From Dyadobacter sp. CY343 (GTDB taxonomy: Bacteria > Bacteroidota > Bacteroidia > Cytophagales > Spirosomataceae): a stretch of 64,000 bases of DNA. The position numbers and the translations under genes are program-made. The stretch covers positions 62,001 through 126,000 of the forward strand of contig NZ_JAJUXK010000007.1 in NCBI RefSeq assembly GCF_021390335.1. The letters are read 5' to 3'. The notes beneath the pieces are model-generated. The model saw only the letters and a list, made by a program, of their open reading frames with translations, made no database searches and had not been told where the DNA came from. This document shows, piece by piece, positions 9,055 to 18,146 of this stretch. Within the stretch, counting starts at the first letter, position 1. The number at the start of each line of letters is the position of its first letter.

Positions 9055-9831
9055 TTATTCACAAACTATTTGATCTTGAAACTTAACACTTATTCTTTTA
9101 AATCTGCTCCAGTCCTGGCTCAATACTTTATCGTAGAATATTTTGAGCTTTTTAAATTTAGACTGATAATCTTCCGCTGTTCCTAATTCAATCTGCTGAT
9201 CACCTACGACGGTCATCAGACTAATTTCTCCGTCAATATCTGCATTCAACTGCGTTACCTGCGCTTTCCAGAATGGGTCTGTGTTCAGAAAATGAAGTAA
9301 GTCCATGACGGGTGCTCCCTTCGCGTTCTGTAACTTTTCGGGCTCATTGAAAAAAGCGCCCGAAACCAATAATGTTCTTGCTGAATAATTTTCTGATAGA
9401 GGAAAAAAAACGCCTTCATCGCTAATATAGTATCCCGACGTATTCCGCGTTTCTCCATTTTCAGAAGTATTGATCCAGCGCGCTAGCGGTTTTTCCTGTT
9501 CTACTTCTACAACTATATTACCCCGAAGGTCACTGAAAACCTGGCATTTTCTGATCAGTCTGTTCCGCTTCACCCGTTGCTCCAGATCATTCATAGCAAC
9601 GTCTTTCAGCCTGCTTCCCAACAGGGGGTCTCCCCCGTTTTCTGTCAATAACATCCGGACATCCATTTGATCCAAAAACCGGGCTCCTGAGTCTCCTTTG
9701 ATCGATATTACCAGATTGGTACAACGTTGCTGAGTCAGCTTGCTTTCTGCCATACCTATTCCGGCAATTGGCAATAGAAGCCACAAACTACGTTTCAACA
9801 AAAGCCGTGAATAGTCAAATTTACGTAACAT
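9055..9831 (-). CDS. ftsQ: Cell division protein FtsQ
   Basis: FtsQ is a bitopic membrane protein that links early and late divisome parts. The 258-residue protein has a short cytoplasmic N-terminus and one hydrophobic segment (about residues 14-27, RSLWLLLPIAGIGM). A periplasmic region with a POTRA-like part (FLDQMDVRMLL onward) and the FtsQ-type beta domain follows. Sequence similarity in this family is low, so the name rests largely on position between murC and ftsA. Confidence 0.88.
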   Translation of the reverse strand: MLRKFDYSRLLLKRSLWLLLPIAGIGMAESKLTQQRCTNLVISIKGDSGARFLDQMDVRMLLTENGGDPLLGSRLKDVAMNDLEQRVKRNRLIRKCQVFSDLRGNIVVEVEQEKPLARWINTSENGETRNTSGYYISDEGVFFPLSENYSARTLLVSGAFFNEPEKLQNAKGAPVMDLLHFLNTDPFWKAQVTQLNADIDGEISLMTVVGDQQIELGTAEDYQSKFKKLKIFYDKVLSQDWSRFKRISVKFQDQIVCE

Positions 9832-9856
9832 CTTAGTAATATTAACAATGCTATTA

Positions 9857-11260
9857 TTAATTATTCACAAACCGATTTCTGAGCTGGATTGCCAGAGGCT
9901 CGACCAAAGTATCAATATCTCCGGCCCCTATTGTTACCACAATATCCGTATTTAATTCTCCTAAAATGCTAAGTACTTTGTCTTTAGAAATAATTTGCTT
10001 ATCCTCAGATTGCACCTTTTCCAGGATTATCTGAGATGTTACTCCTTCAATTGGCTGCTCTCTTGCCGGATATATTTCCAGCAATAAAAGACGGTCAGCC
10101 AGAGATAGACTTTCTGCGAAACCTTCTGTAAAATCGCGGGTTCTGGTAAAAAGATGAGGCTGAAAAATCGCCGTTACGTGCCTGCCGGGATATAAACCTT
10201 TGACAGAAGAAAGAAAAGCTTCAATTTCGGCCGGATGGTGAGCATAATCATCAATATAGACATTTCCCTCCTCTTCGACCTGGTATTCAAAGCGCCGCTT
10301 CACGCCCCCATAATTTTCCAGCGCCTCCTTTATTTTCTCAGGTGAAACTCCCACATGTAAAGCAACTGCGCTGGCTGCAATGGAATTCTCAATATTATGA
10401 TAGCCTGGAATTTTCATGGCAATACCTTCGATCACACCGTCAGGATACACAAAATCAAAAACGAATCTAGCGTTTTTAATATGAATATTCCTGGCATGAA
10501 ATACACCCGAGTCCAGTGAATAGGAAAGCACTTCTGCTTTGGTACTTCCTGAAAGCTGCAGTCCCGTTTTCATAAAAAGCACACCGTCCTCATCGATCTG
10601 CCCGACAAAATCCCGGAAAGATTCCAGTACAGCCTCATGCTTTCCATAAATGTCAAGATGATCCGCATCGGTGGAAGTGACGATTGCTATTTCGGGGAAA
10701 AGTGTCAAAAAAGATCGGTCAAATTCATCTGCTTCTACAACACAAAAAACCTCTTCCAAACGGTCCGTAGGCTCATTTAAAAGCAGGTTAGTCCCATAAT
10801 TTTGAGTGATACCTCCTAAAAATGCGGTACTGTTTACGTGCGCATGTTTCAGGATATGTGCAACAAGCGAAGAAGTAGTGGTTTTCCCGTGCGTGCCTGC
10901 CACCCCTATTGTCCTCAGGTTTTTGGTTAAAATGCCAAGTACCTGCGAGCGTTTCAGGATCAGGAAGTTTGTATCACGAAAATGGAGCATCTGCTGGTGT
11001 TGCACTGGCACTGCAGGTGTATAGATCACCAGCGTTTTATCAGGATCTTCGAGGAAAGTACGTGGGATCGTTCCAATGGAATCTTCAAGCGTTACCTCAA
11101 TTCCTTCACTCATCAGGCTGCGAACCAGTGGCGTCATCGTTTTATCGTAACCTGCGACTTCAAATCCATTGGCCTTAAACCAGCGGGCCAGTGCACTCAT
11201 CCCGATCCCGCCGATCCCCACAAAATAAATATATTTCCAATTGGTCATTGAAGACGACAT
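9857..11260 (-). CDS. murC: UDP-N-acetylmuramate--L-alanine ligase
   Basis: MurC adds L-alanine to UDP-MurNAc using ATP, the first peptide step of peptidoglycan synthesis. Seen are the N-terminal Rossmann loop GIGGIGMSA (15-23), the ATP loop GTHGKTTTS (122-130) and the Mur ligase segments DEFDRSF and DDYAHHP. I chose the ATG at 11260 (467 residues); an ATG at 11248 is equally possible, and a TTG at 11275 less likely. It lies 21 bases after the murG stop. Confidence 0.97.
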   Translation of the reverse strand: MSSSMTNWKYIYFVGIGGIGMSALARWFKANGFEVAGYDKTMTPLVRSLMSEGIEVTLEDSIGTIPRTFLEDPDKTLVIYTPAVPVQHQQMLHFRDTNFLILKRSQVLGILTKNLRTIGVAGTHGKTTTSSLVAHILKHAHVNSTAFLGGITQNYGTNLLLNEPTDRLEEVFCVVEADEFDRSFLTLFPEIAIVTSTDADHLDIYGKHEAVLESFRDFVGQIDEDGVLFMKTGLQLSGSTKAEVLSYSLDSGVFHARNIHIKNARFVFDFVYPDGVIEGIAMKIPGYHNIENSIAASAVALHVGVSPEKIKEALENYGGVKRRFEYQVEEEGNVYIDDYAHHPAEIEAFLSSVKGLYPGRHVTAIFQPHLFTRTRDFTEGFAESLSLADRLLLLEIYPAREQPIEGVTSQIILEKVQSEDKQIISKDKVLSILGELNTDIVVTIGAGDIDTLVEPLAIQLRNRFVNN

Positions 11261-11281
11261 GCTACGTATAGTCAATGTTAA

Positions 11282-12379
11282 TTACATGATTAATTTCAAT
11301 ACTTCTTCTGCAATATCGTCGGCGGCAGTTGGCTTGGCCAGCTTTCTGATATTGGTTTTCAATTTTTCCTGCTCTCCCATATCCCCGAGCAATTCTAATG
11401 CTCTATTCACAAGCTCGTCTTTAGCCGCAGCATCTTTGACCAACCAGGCAGCATCCTGATCCACCAGCGCCAGTGCATTCTTAGTCTGATGATCCTCTGA
11501 TGCGGCTGGAAAGGGTATCAATATAGCAGGCTTCGCCGCAAGGCAAAGTTCTGAAACAGACAATGCGCCCGCCCTCGATACCACCACATCTGCAATAGCA
11601 TAAGCCAAGTCCATTGTATATATAAACTCAAAAGCTTTGATCGCGTCAGTGTGCAAATTTTCAATAGCAAGTTTGGCAGTATCAATATAAGTCCGGCCGG
11701 TTTGCCATAAAATCTGGTATCCCTGATCCAGAAAACGGGCCAGTCCCTCGTTCATGCTCTCATTAATTGATCTCGCACCTAGACTTCCGCCCATTACGAA
11801 AAGCGTTTTCTTATCTTCCTGCAACCCGAAATGTGCATAACCCTGGCGACGTTTGGAAGAAACATCTACGATATCGCTTCGTACCGGATTACCTAGAACA
11901 GCGATTTTCTCCTGCGGGAAAAACCCTTCCATTCCCGGATAAGCAACACAGATTTTTGCTGCTTTTTTAGCTAAAAATTTATTGGTAATACCCGCGTACG
12001 AGTTCTGCTCCTGGATTAAAGTCGGGATACCTTCGTAAGAAGCCATCATCAACAAGGGCCCGCTTGCAAATCCGCCTACACCTACTGCCACATCAGGTTT
12101 GAAACGCTCGATAATCGACTTCGCTTTCAGCAAACTGTTAATCATTTTAAAAGGCAGCGCAAGATTATCCAATGAAAGCGCCCTTTTAATTCCCGCAATT
12201 GGCAAGCCGACGATTTCATAGCCCGCCCTCGGTACCTTTTCCATTTCCATTTTACCCAAAGCGCCTACAAAAAGTACTTCCAAATCAGGATCTCTCTGTT
12301 TTAATGCATCGGCAATTGCAATTGCCGGGTAAATATGTCCGCCGGTTCCGCCCCCACTAATAATCACTTTTTTAGGCAT
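11282..12379 (-). CDS. murG: UDP-GlcNAc:undecaprenyl-PP-MurNAc-pentapeptide GlcNAc transferase
   Basis: MurG makes lipid II from lipid I on the inner face of the membrane. The GT-B donor and acceptor domains are visible, with the N-terminal GGGTGGH loop and the C-terminal segment SRAGALSVSELCLAAKP-ILIPFP (acidic and glutamine-rich UDP site, ending DHQTKNA). The start is the ATG at 12379, one base after the ftsW stop, giving 365 residues; a longer in-frame extension would overlap ftsW and adds no conserved sequence. Confidence 0.97.
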   Translation of the reverse strand: MPKKVIISGGGTGGHIYPAIAIADALKQRDPDLEVLFVGALGKMEMEKVPRAGYEIVGLPIAGIKRALSLDNLALPFKMINSLLKAKSIIERFKPDVAVGVGGFASGPLLMMASYEGIPTLIQEQNSYAGITNKFLAKKAAKICVAYPGMEGFFPQEKIAVLGNPVRSDIVDVSSKRRQGYAHFGLQEDKKTLFVMGGSLGARSINESMNEGLARFLDQGYQILWQTGRTYIDTAKLAIENLHTDAIKAFEFIYTMDLAYAIADVVVSRAGALSVSELCLAAKPAILIPFPAASEDHQTKNALALVDQDAAWLVKDAAAKDELVNRALELLGDMGEQEKLKTNIRKLAKPTAADDIAEEVLKLIM

Positions 12380-12380
12380 A

Positions 12381-13550
12381 TCAGATCCGTTTCTCTTCCA
12401 CAAATTCACCGCGACTCACACTGAGAATCATTCCCATCGCCATTCCCGTAAATAATAAGGAAGTACCTCCCTGACTAAAAAACGGTAGCGTTTGTCCGGT
12501 GACCGGCACCAGTCCCACTGTGACAGCCATGGCCGAAAAAGCCTGGCTGACGACAATGAACGTGAGTCCGGCGGATAGCAACCCCCCAAATGGCCGCTTG
12601 GTGGCTTCGATTGCTTTCAGCCCGCGATAGAGTAATATGAGATACAAAACAATGAGAATCGTACCGCCAACTGTACCGTATTCTTCCACGGCTACTGCGA
12701 AAATAAAGTCTTTTTGAGGTTCGGGAAGGAATCTTCGCTGCCGGCTTTTGGCTACGCCTTCCCCGTATAGTCCGCCCCGCGCCATCGCCATATAGGATTG
12801 CTGCGATTGGTACACAACAACATCTTTATCAAAAAATGCGGATATCCGGTTTTGTGCAGTTCCTGCTCTCTGGGTAGAATTGAGGAGGATCGCGATGGTT
12901 GCGAAAAATACAAGTCCTAATGCTGTAAACAATAGGTAATGAATAGGGACTTTCCCCACAAACATCAGCAGGAAGCATATTCCCGCCAACATGACGGCCG
13001 TGGAAACGTTACTTGTAAAAATAAGTCCGCAAACGACGCCTACCAGTGAAAGCGGCTCCATAAATAGCTCGCGCGTATTCCAGCCGCCTTTAATATGTCT
13101 CGCTAAAATCAGCGACAAATGTGCGATCAGGGCAACTTTCGCCCATTCCGAAGGCTGAAACCGCTGGCCGATTACGGGAATCTCGATCCACCGTGAAGCA
13201 TCGTTGACCGAGGTTCCGAAAAACATGGTGAAAACCAGGAGCAATATCGAGCTCCAAACCGCCAGCCGGGTGACGTAAACAAATTTGATATAAGGAATCC
13301 GGTGGATAAAAAACATCACTACCAGAGATAATACGCACAGCAACACGTGCTTATACAGATAGTATTCCGTATTTCCGTCCATCTGGCTATAAGCATCTTT
13401 TACACTCGCACTATACACTACCACGATGCTCCAAAGCAGCATGATAATGCAAATGCCCCAGATCCAGGGGTCACCTTTCAGGTTCTTTGCAAACCAGGCC
13501 TGCGTGTCTTCCCTGGTTTTATTCAGGAGATCAATATTGGGTGAAGCCAT
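12381..13550 (-). CDS. ftsW: SEDS glycosyltransferase FtsW
   Basis: FtsW is the septal peptidoglycan polymerase of the SEDS family, working with a class B PBP. The 389-residue protein is a multi-pass membrane protein (about ten segments). It shows the conserved SEDS features ASRWIEIPVIGQRFQPSE, FLPEPQKDFIFAVAVEE and the C-terminal TGQTLPFFSQGGTSLL loop. It lies between murD (22 bases) and murG (1 base). FtsW rather than RodA is chosen by context. Confidence 0.96.
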   Translation of the reverse strand: MASPNIDLLNKTREDTQAWFAKNLKGDPWIWGICIIMLLWSIVVVYSASVKDAYSQMDGNTEYYLYKHVLLCVLSLVVMFFIHRIPYIKFVYVTRLAVWSSILLLVFTMFFGTSVNDASRWIEIPVIGQRFQPSEWAKVALIAHLSLILARHIKGGWNTRELFMEPLSLVGVVCGLIFTSNVSTAVMLAGICFLLMFVGKVPIHYLLFTALGLVFFATIAILLNSTQRAGTAQNRISAFFDKDVVVYQSQQSYMAMARGGLYGEGVAKSRQRRFLPEPQKDFIFAVAVEEYGTVGGTILIVLYLILLYRGLKAIEATKRPFGGLLSAGLTFIVVSQAFSAMAVTVGLVPVTGQTLPFFSQGGTSLLFTGMAMGMILSVSRGEFVEEKRI

Positions 13551-13571
13551 TGCTTAAATCAGATTAGTATT

Positions 13572-14915
13572 TTAATGGACGAGATTTCTGACTGCGGCTT
13601 TAAACTGCTCTCCCCGGTCCTCGTAATTTCTGAACAGATCGAAACTGGCGCAAGCCGGCGACAAGAGCACAACGTCCTGATCTACCGCCCATTCCCTAGC
13701 TTTCTCCACAGCTTCCTGGATATTTTCAGTCTCAAAAATGACCGGAACAATTCCCGAAAAGTACTTGACGAGTTTTTCAGGGTCTTTACCCAGAACTACC
13801 AAACCCTTCACTTTATTACGTACAAGCTCCTCGATTTGCGTATAATCATTTCCCTTATCCACTCCTCCCGCGATCAAAATCACCGGCTGGTTGAAACTGC
13901 CGAGCGCATAAAAAACGGAATCTACATTGGTAGCTTTGGAATCGTTTACATAGGTTACTCCATCGATCACTTCCACTACTTCGAGCCTGTGAGGAGCATT
14001 TTTAAATGATCTTAATCCCTCGCTGATCTTTGAATGGTCAATATTCAATAGGCGCGCGACCGAAATTGCGGCCATTGCGTTGATCGCATTGTGCGGGCCT
14101 TTTATTGGTAAGGTGCCAAAATCTTCCTCAAAAGTTTCTCCTTTAATAGTGGAAATCAACTTTCCATCGCTGAGATAAGCTCCTTCAATCGTTGTTTCAT
14201 TTAAAGAAATTTCCACCCTTCGAACCTGCGGATTTCTCTTTTCCAGCTCCGTTTGAATTACCTCACTTTCTTTAAAATATATCAGGTAGTCTTCGTCGGT
14301 CTGGTTTTGAATAATATTGAACTTTGAATTAATATAGTTCTGAAAATCATATCCGTACCGATCTAAATGATCGGGTGTAATATTGAGTAAAACCGAAATT
14401 TCGGGATGAAAATTTAAGATATTGTCTAACTGGAAACTGCTGATTTCCAGCACATAAAAATCATGCTGCTGCGTAGCTACCTGCCAGGCAAAGCTATCGC
14501 CGATATTACCAGCCAGCCCAACCTTCAAACCTGCATTTTTGAGCAAATGATAGGTGAGTAGCGTTGTAGTTGTTTTTCCATTGCTACCCGTAATTGCGAT
14601 GATCCGTGCATTGGTATAGCCTGCGGCAAATTCAATTTCGGAAACTATGGGAACCGACTTTTCCCTCAACGCAACGATCAGGGGCACTGTATCTGGTATC
14701 CCTGGACTTTTTACAACCAGATCTGCATCCAGAATTTTTTCAGTGGTGTGCTGCTCCTGCTCGAATGCTATATCTTCCTTTCGAAGTATTTCAATATACC
14801 TATCGTGAAGCTTTCCCTTATCTGATAAAAAAACCTTAAAACCCTTGGATTTCGCAAGAATAGCGGCTCCGACACCGCTCTCTCCACCACCCAAGATGAC
14901 TACTTTTTGTTGCAC
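13572..14915 (-). CDS. murD: UDP-N-acetylmuramoylalanine--D-glutamate ligase
   Basis: MurD adds D-glutamate to UDP-MurNAc-L-Ala. The Rossmann-type ILGGGESGVGAA start, the ATP loop GSNGKTTTT (110-118) and the Mur C-terminal segments HRLEVVEV and NDSKATN are present. The start is a GTG at 14915, because the frame is closed by a stop three codons upstream and no ATG precedes the conserved N-terminus. It is the first gene of the division run here; murE and mraY, usual upstream neighbours, are absent. Confidence 0.97.
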   Translation of the reverse strand: MQQKVVILGGGESGVGAAILAKSKGFKVFLSDKGKLHDRYIEILRKEDIAFEQEQHTTEKILDADLVVKSPGIPDTVPLIVALREKSVPIVSEIEFAAGYTNARIIAITGSNGKTTTTLLTYHLLKNAGLKVGLAGNIGDSFAWQVATQQHDFYVLEISSFQLDNILNFHPEISVLLNITPDHLDRYGYDFQNYINSKFNIIQNQTDEDYLIYFKESEVIQTELEKRNPQVRRVEISLNETTIEGAYLSDGKLISTIKGETFEEDFGTLPIKGPHNAINAMAAISVARLLNIDHSKISEGLRSFKNAPHRLEVVEVIDGVTYVNDSKATNVDSVFYALGSFNQPVILIAGGVDKGNDYTQIEELVRNKVKGLVVLGKDPEKLVKYFSGIVPVIFETENIQEAVEKAREWAVDQDVVLLSPACASFDLFRNYEDRGEQFKAAVRNLVH

Positions 14916-15013
14916 AGGAATTCAATTAATCATTTGCAAAAAATGCCCTAACTACGAAGGTAAATCTTTTGCTGAAAACTTTTTTTACTCTTTCAGCAAA
15001 TACCCCTAATAAA

Positions 15014-15040
15014 AAAGAGGCATATCAGATATGCCTCTTT
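15014..15040 (-). terminator. Intrinsic terminator of mscL
   Basis: A perfect 12-base stem (AAAGAGGCATAT / ATATGCCTCTTT) with a 3-base loop. On the minus strand it is followed by a T run. It lies 25 bases after the mscL stop and separates mscL from murD. Confidence 0.85.
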
Positions 15041-15064
15041 ACAACAAATATTTATGGTTTTTAT

Positions 15065-15394
15065 CTATTCCTTTTTAAGCGATTCAGATATCCTCAAACG
15101 ATTTGCCAGCTTCACAATCATGAAAATTACCCACGCAATAATAACGAACTGGATCAACACCTGAATGAAATTACCGTACTTAATTGCAACCTCCGGCGTT
15201 TCGCCCACAGCCTCTTTCAGAACAACTTTCAATTGAGTAAAATCCACGCCGCCTATGATCAAACCGAGTACCGGATTGATGATATCCTCCACCAGCGAAG
15301 TGGTGATTTTCCCGAAAGAAGCACCGATGACAACACCGACTGCCAGATCTAATACATTGCCCTTAGCAATAAAAATCTTGAATTCCTGAAGCAT
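15065..15394 (-). CDS. mscL: Large-conductance mechanosensitive channel MscL
   Basis: MscL is the pentameric emergency valve that opens on osmotic downshock. The 109-residue protein has the short N-terminal helix (MLQEFKIFIAKGNVLDLAVG), TM1 (VVIGASFGKITTSLVEDIINPVLG), a short periplasmic loop and TM2 (VLIQFVIIAWVIFMIVKLANRL). It is shorter than the E. coli protein, mainly in the loop and tail. It has its own terminator. Confidence 0.97.
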   Translation of the reverse strand: MLQEFKIFIAKGNVLDLAVGVVIGASFGKITTSLVEDIINPVLGLIIGGVDFTQLKVVLKEAVGETPEVAIKYGNFIQVLIQFVIIAWVIFMIVKLANRLRISESLKKE

Positions 15395-15419
15395 AATAAG
15401 TCGAGGTTAGTTGGTGAAA

Positions 15420-16352
15420 TTAAAACGAATACAAAAATCCTATACTGAGTGCCTGTGCAAATTGAACTTCATCACTTTGATCCTGATCATAAACCATAAT
15501 TCCACCCAGATTTACATTCACGTACTTATTGATCTTCGCAGTAAGCATCGCGTCCAGCCTGTTATCGATATTCAATGGGTGCTTGAAGCTTGAAAACATC
15601 AGATAGCGAAATTTCAGATTAATATCTTTTGCGATATCCTTATCGAAGTTGGCTACGAGCTGTATAAGAGCGGCTTCCGTCCTCACCCTCCTCCCTATAG
15701 GTACGCCATAATTTTTCTGCTCGGGCGTATTCACATACAGATCCGTGTCTACGACGATCGTCTGACGCAATGCGCCAGGCGCGAAATCTATAAAGAAATA
15801 AGGTACCGGCCGGTATTCAATACCAACTGCCTCTGTCAGATAGGCGGGTGAGAGAATGCCGGAAACCTTCCTTTTTATTCGTGAAGAATCGGGATTATCA
15901 GAATAAGTGTATCCTGCTCCGAACTGTGAAAGAAAGTTTATATTCGCGAAAAGGCTCCATTTCTCTGTCAGATCCCTGTTATACTTCGTATCGAAGAAGA
16001 TCCTGTCGACATTTTTGCGGCTGAGCTGTCCTTTGTTCCTGACAATACCATATTGAGATTGAAAATCATTCCGCCACGAATTTTTGCCCTTTTTCTTCTC
16101 GTTCAAGGCGTTAAAGAACAACCCGAGTGCGATAGAATTAACCCCTCCGCCGGTCCAGTTCCCGCTGAATGAGCCCTGATTCAGGTTAGCCCCGAACTCG
16201 ATTTTTTTCCAGATGGTATCTCCCGGCGCTTTGAAACGGCCTGCGTTAATTGGGTTAGAAAGATCAACGTTGTTTTGGGAGAATACTAAAAAATTAGAGA
16301 GTACTAATAAAAAGAAGGTAACCGAGAGTAAACTTCGAGATATGCTGCTCAT
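15420..16352 (-). CDS. DUF3078 outer-membrane beta-barrel protein
   Basis: A 310-residue exported protein of the DUF3078 family, known only from Bacteroidetes. The start is the ATG at 16352, which gives a clean signal peptide (SLLSVTFFLLVLSNFLVFSQ). The body has alternating beta-strand patterns rich in aromatic residues, such as SGNWTGGGVNSIALGLFF, and ends in phenylalanine (SIGFLYSF), as outer-membrane barrels do. Function unknown. It lies downstream of an ECF sigma gene on the same strand, 106 bases from its stop. Confidence 0.85.
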   Translation of the reverse strand: MSSISRSLLSVTFFLLVLSNFLVFSQNNVDLSNPINAGRFKAPGDTIWKKIEFGANLNQGSFSGNWTGGGVNSIALGLFFNALNEKKKGKNSWRNDFQSQYGIVRNKGQLSRKNVDRIFFDTKYNRDLTEKWSLFANINFLSQFGAGYTYSDNPDSSRIKRKVSGILSPAYLTEAVGIEYRPVPYFFIDFAPGALRQTIVVDTDLYVNTPEQKNYGVPIGRRVRTEAALIQLVANFDKDIAKDINLKFRYLMFSSFKHPLNIDNRLDAMLTAKINKYVNVNLGGIMVYDQDQSDEVQFAQALSIGFLYSF

Positions 16353-16458
16353 GCGTTTCAATTTCAGTGAAAGAAATCCATTGAGTTCCGTAGTGAATTG
16401 TTTCAAAAATGTTGAGAAGCGCCCGGTTAAGGTAAGGCATTTTTGAATTTTTTAAAAA

Positions 16459-17046
16459 CTAGCTGAACAGAACTGTCTCCAGATATTTTTTCCTGAGCTT
16501 CTCCCGGGAGCGCATTAGCCTCATTTTCACCGCACTTTCTGTCATTTTGAAAATGAGGGCAATTTCCCGAATAGTGCGATTGTCGAGATATTTCAGGTAT
16601 AAAAGGGCTTTTTCTTCAAGATTCAGCTGACTCAGGGCGGTTTTCAAACTGATGGTATTTATTTCTTCAACTTCGAAAACCCGCTGTATATCGAAGTCGT
16701 CCTGCTGATCAGCATTCTCTGCATAAATAGTCACAATCCTTTTACGCCCGGATCGTACCAGGTCCATGCACTGGTTGTAAGTAATTGAAAAAAGCCAGGT
16801 AGAAAATTTCGCATCCTCTTTGAAAGTGCTCATTTTGGAAAGCAACTTCAGGAATACGTCGTGGGTTAGGTCCTGCGCCCGGGATGTATCTTTCGTGAAT
16901 GAAAGACATTTTTGATAGACTTTGAGCACGTAGCGCTCGTAAAGCTTTTGGAAGTAGTAATTGTCTCTGGAATCTAAGAAAAGCTTGACTAATTCTTCAT
17001 CAGATGCACTATGCGGAACATAATCGTTAAATAGATTTTCAATCAT
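16459..17046 (-). CDS. ECF-type RNA polymerase sigma factor
   Basis: A 195-residue sigma-70 family factor. Region 2 (YYFQKLYERYVLKVYQ, then DLTHDVFLKLL and FSTWLFSITYN) and region 4 (NRTIREIALIFKMTESAVK, a helix-turn-helix) are clear. No anti-sigma gene is adjacent. The next gene downstream is the DUF3078 barrel protein, which could be in the same unit; that link is inference. Its stop is followed by a short gap without terminator. Confidence 0.92.
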   Translation of the reverse strand: MIENLFNDYVPHSASDEELVKLFLDSRDNYYFQKLYERYVLKVYQKCLSFTKDTSRAQDLTHDVFLKLLSKMSTFKEDAKFSTWLFSITYNQCMDLVRSGRKRIVTIYAENADQQDDFDIQRVFEVEEINTISLKTALSQLNLEEKALLYLKYLDNRTIREIALIFKMTESAVKMRLMRSREKLRKKYLETVLFS

Positions 17047-17121
17047 CCGGCAGTCGAAATATTACTAATAGTGTGTATAAAAAAACCAAGAAGGACTTTA
17101 ATTTTTTGTAAATATTAAAAA

Positions 17122-17157
17122 ACAACGCCTGGTATACAAGTACATACCAGGCGTTGT
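17122..17157 (-). terminator. Intrinsic terminator of tsf
   Basis: A perfect 14-base stem (ACAACGCCTGGTAT / ATACCAGGCGTTGT) with an 8-base loop. On the minus strand it is followed directly by a T run. It lies 26 bases after the tsf stop and ends the ribosomal block. Confidence 0.88.
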
Positions 17158-17183
17158 CAACATTATTTTATTAACGGGAAATA

Positions 17184-18020
17184 TTAGCCCCCGATCGCTA
17201 CGCGTTTGAAGGACTTAACTGTAAGCCCTTTGCTCGTTTTTTCCAACAACTGACGAATTGTAAGAGAAGAATCTTTAACAAATTCCTGGTTTAGCAGGGT
17301 ATTGTCTTTGTAAAACTTCTGAAGTTTGCCCTGAGAAATTTTTTCAAGCATTGCTTCCGGCTTACCTTCCGCACGCGCCTGCTCTTTTCCAACTTCAATT
17401 TCGCGCTCAATTGTAGCAGCATCAACTTCATCTTTGTCAAGAGCAATAGGTTTCATCGCTGCAATTTGCATCGCAACGTCTTTACCCAATTCAGTAACAT
17501 CCGTTCCGTTCACACCGTTGAATGCTACCAATACACCCAATTTTCCATTAGAGTGAATATAAGGCACAACCTGGTCAGCAGTTACGTTTTCGTAAGCAGT
17601 GATTTCAAGCTTTTCTCCCAATTTACCAACCAGATCAACGATATGCTCGCTAACCGGACGTCCGTCTGCAAGTGTAGCAGCAAGCAAAGTCTCTTTGTCG
17701 GAAATGTCGTCGGCAACAGCTTTTTCCAAAATGCTTTTCGCCAGATTTTTGAAATCTTCTACATTAGAAACCGGCTCAGTTTCGCAAGCTAATGCGATCA
17801 GCTTTCCGTTTGTTCCGTCAGCACTGATCTCAACAACCACTGTACCTTCTGAAACCGCGTTATCAGCGCGTTTTGCAGCTACTTTTTGTCCCTGCTTACG
17901 TAGAATATCAACGGCTTTGTCAAAATCGCCATCAGCTTCCTGAAGTGCTTTTTTGCAATCCATCATGCCTGCGCCGGTCATTTGGCGGAGTTTGTTTACA
18001 TCTTGTGCGGTAATTGCCAT
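17184..18020 (-). CDS. tsf: Translation elongation factor Ts
   Basis: EF-Ts is the nucleotide exchange factor for EF-Tu. The start ATG at 18020 gives MAITAQDVNKLRQMTGAGMM, the expected N-terminal UBA-like helix and the TGAGMMDCKKAL signature; a longer upstream extension lacks conservation. The 278-residue length is normal. It follows rpsB with a terminator-like hairpin in between (18060-18089), the classic rpsB-tsf arrangement. Confidence 0.98.
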   Translation of the reverse strand: MAITAQDVNKLRQMTGAGMMDCKKALQEADGDFDKAVDILRKQGQKVAAKRADNAVSEGTVVVEISADGTNGKLIALACETEPVSNVEDFKNLAKSILEKAVADDISDKETLLAATLADGRPVSEHIVDLVGKLGEKLEITAYENVTADQVVPYIHSNGKLGVLVAFNGVNGTDVTELGKDVAMQIAAMKPIALDKDEVDAATIEREIEVGKEQARAEGKPEAMLEKISQGKLQKFYKDNTLLNQEFVKDSSLTIRQLLEKTSKGLTVKSFKRVAIGG

Positions 18021-18059
18021 GATTTGGTTTGTATAAATTTTTATTTCTTTAAAAAAATG

Positions 18060-18089
18060 ATAGCCCATAGCGAAATGGCTATGGGCTAT
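18060..18089 (-). terminator. Hairpin between rpsB and tsf (partial terminator or attenuator)
   Basis: A perfect 12-base stem (ATAGCCCATAGC / GCTATGGGCTAT) with a 6-base loop. On the minus strand it is followed, after two bases, by a T run. It sits between rpsB and tsf with no evident new promoter after it, so it likely trims rather than stops tsf transcription. Confidence 0.75.
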
Positions 18090-18146
18090 TTTTATCTAAT
18101 CAGATACAAACATGGATTCAGAACCCAAGCCATATCGCCCTAATTA

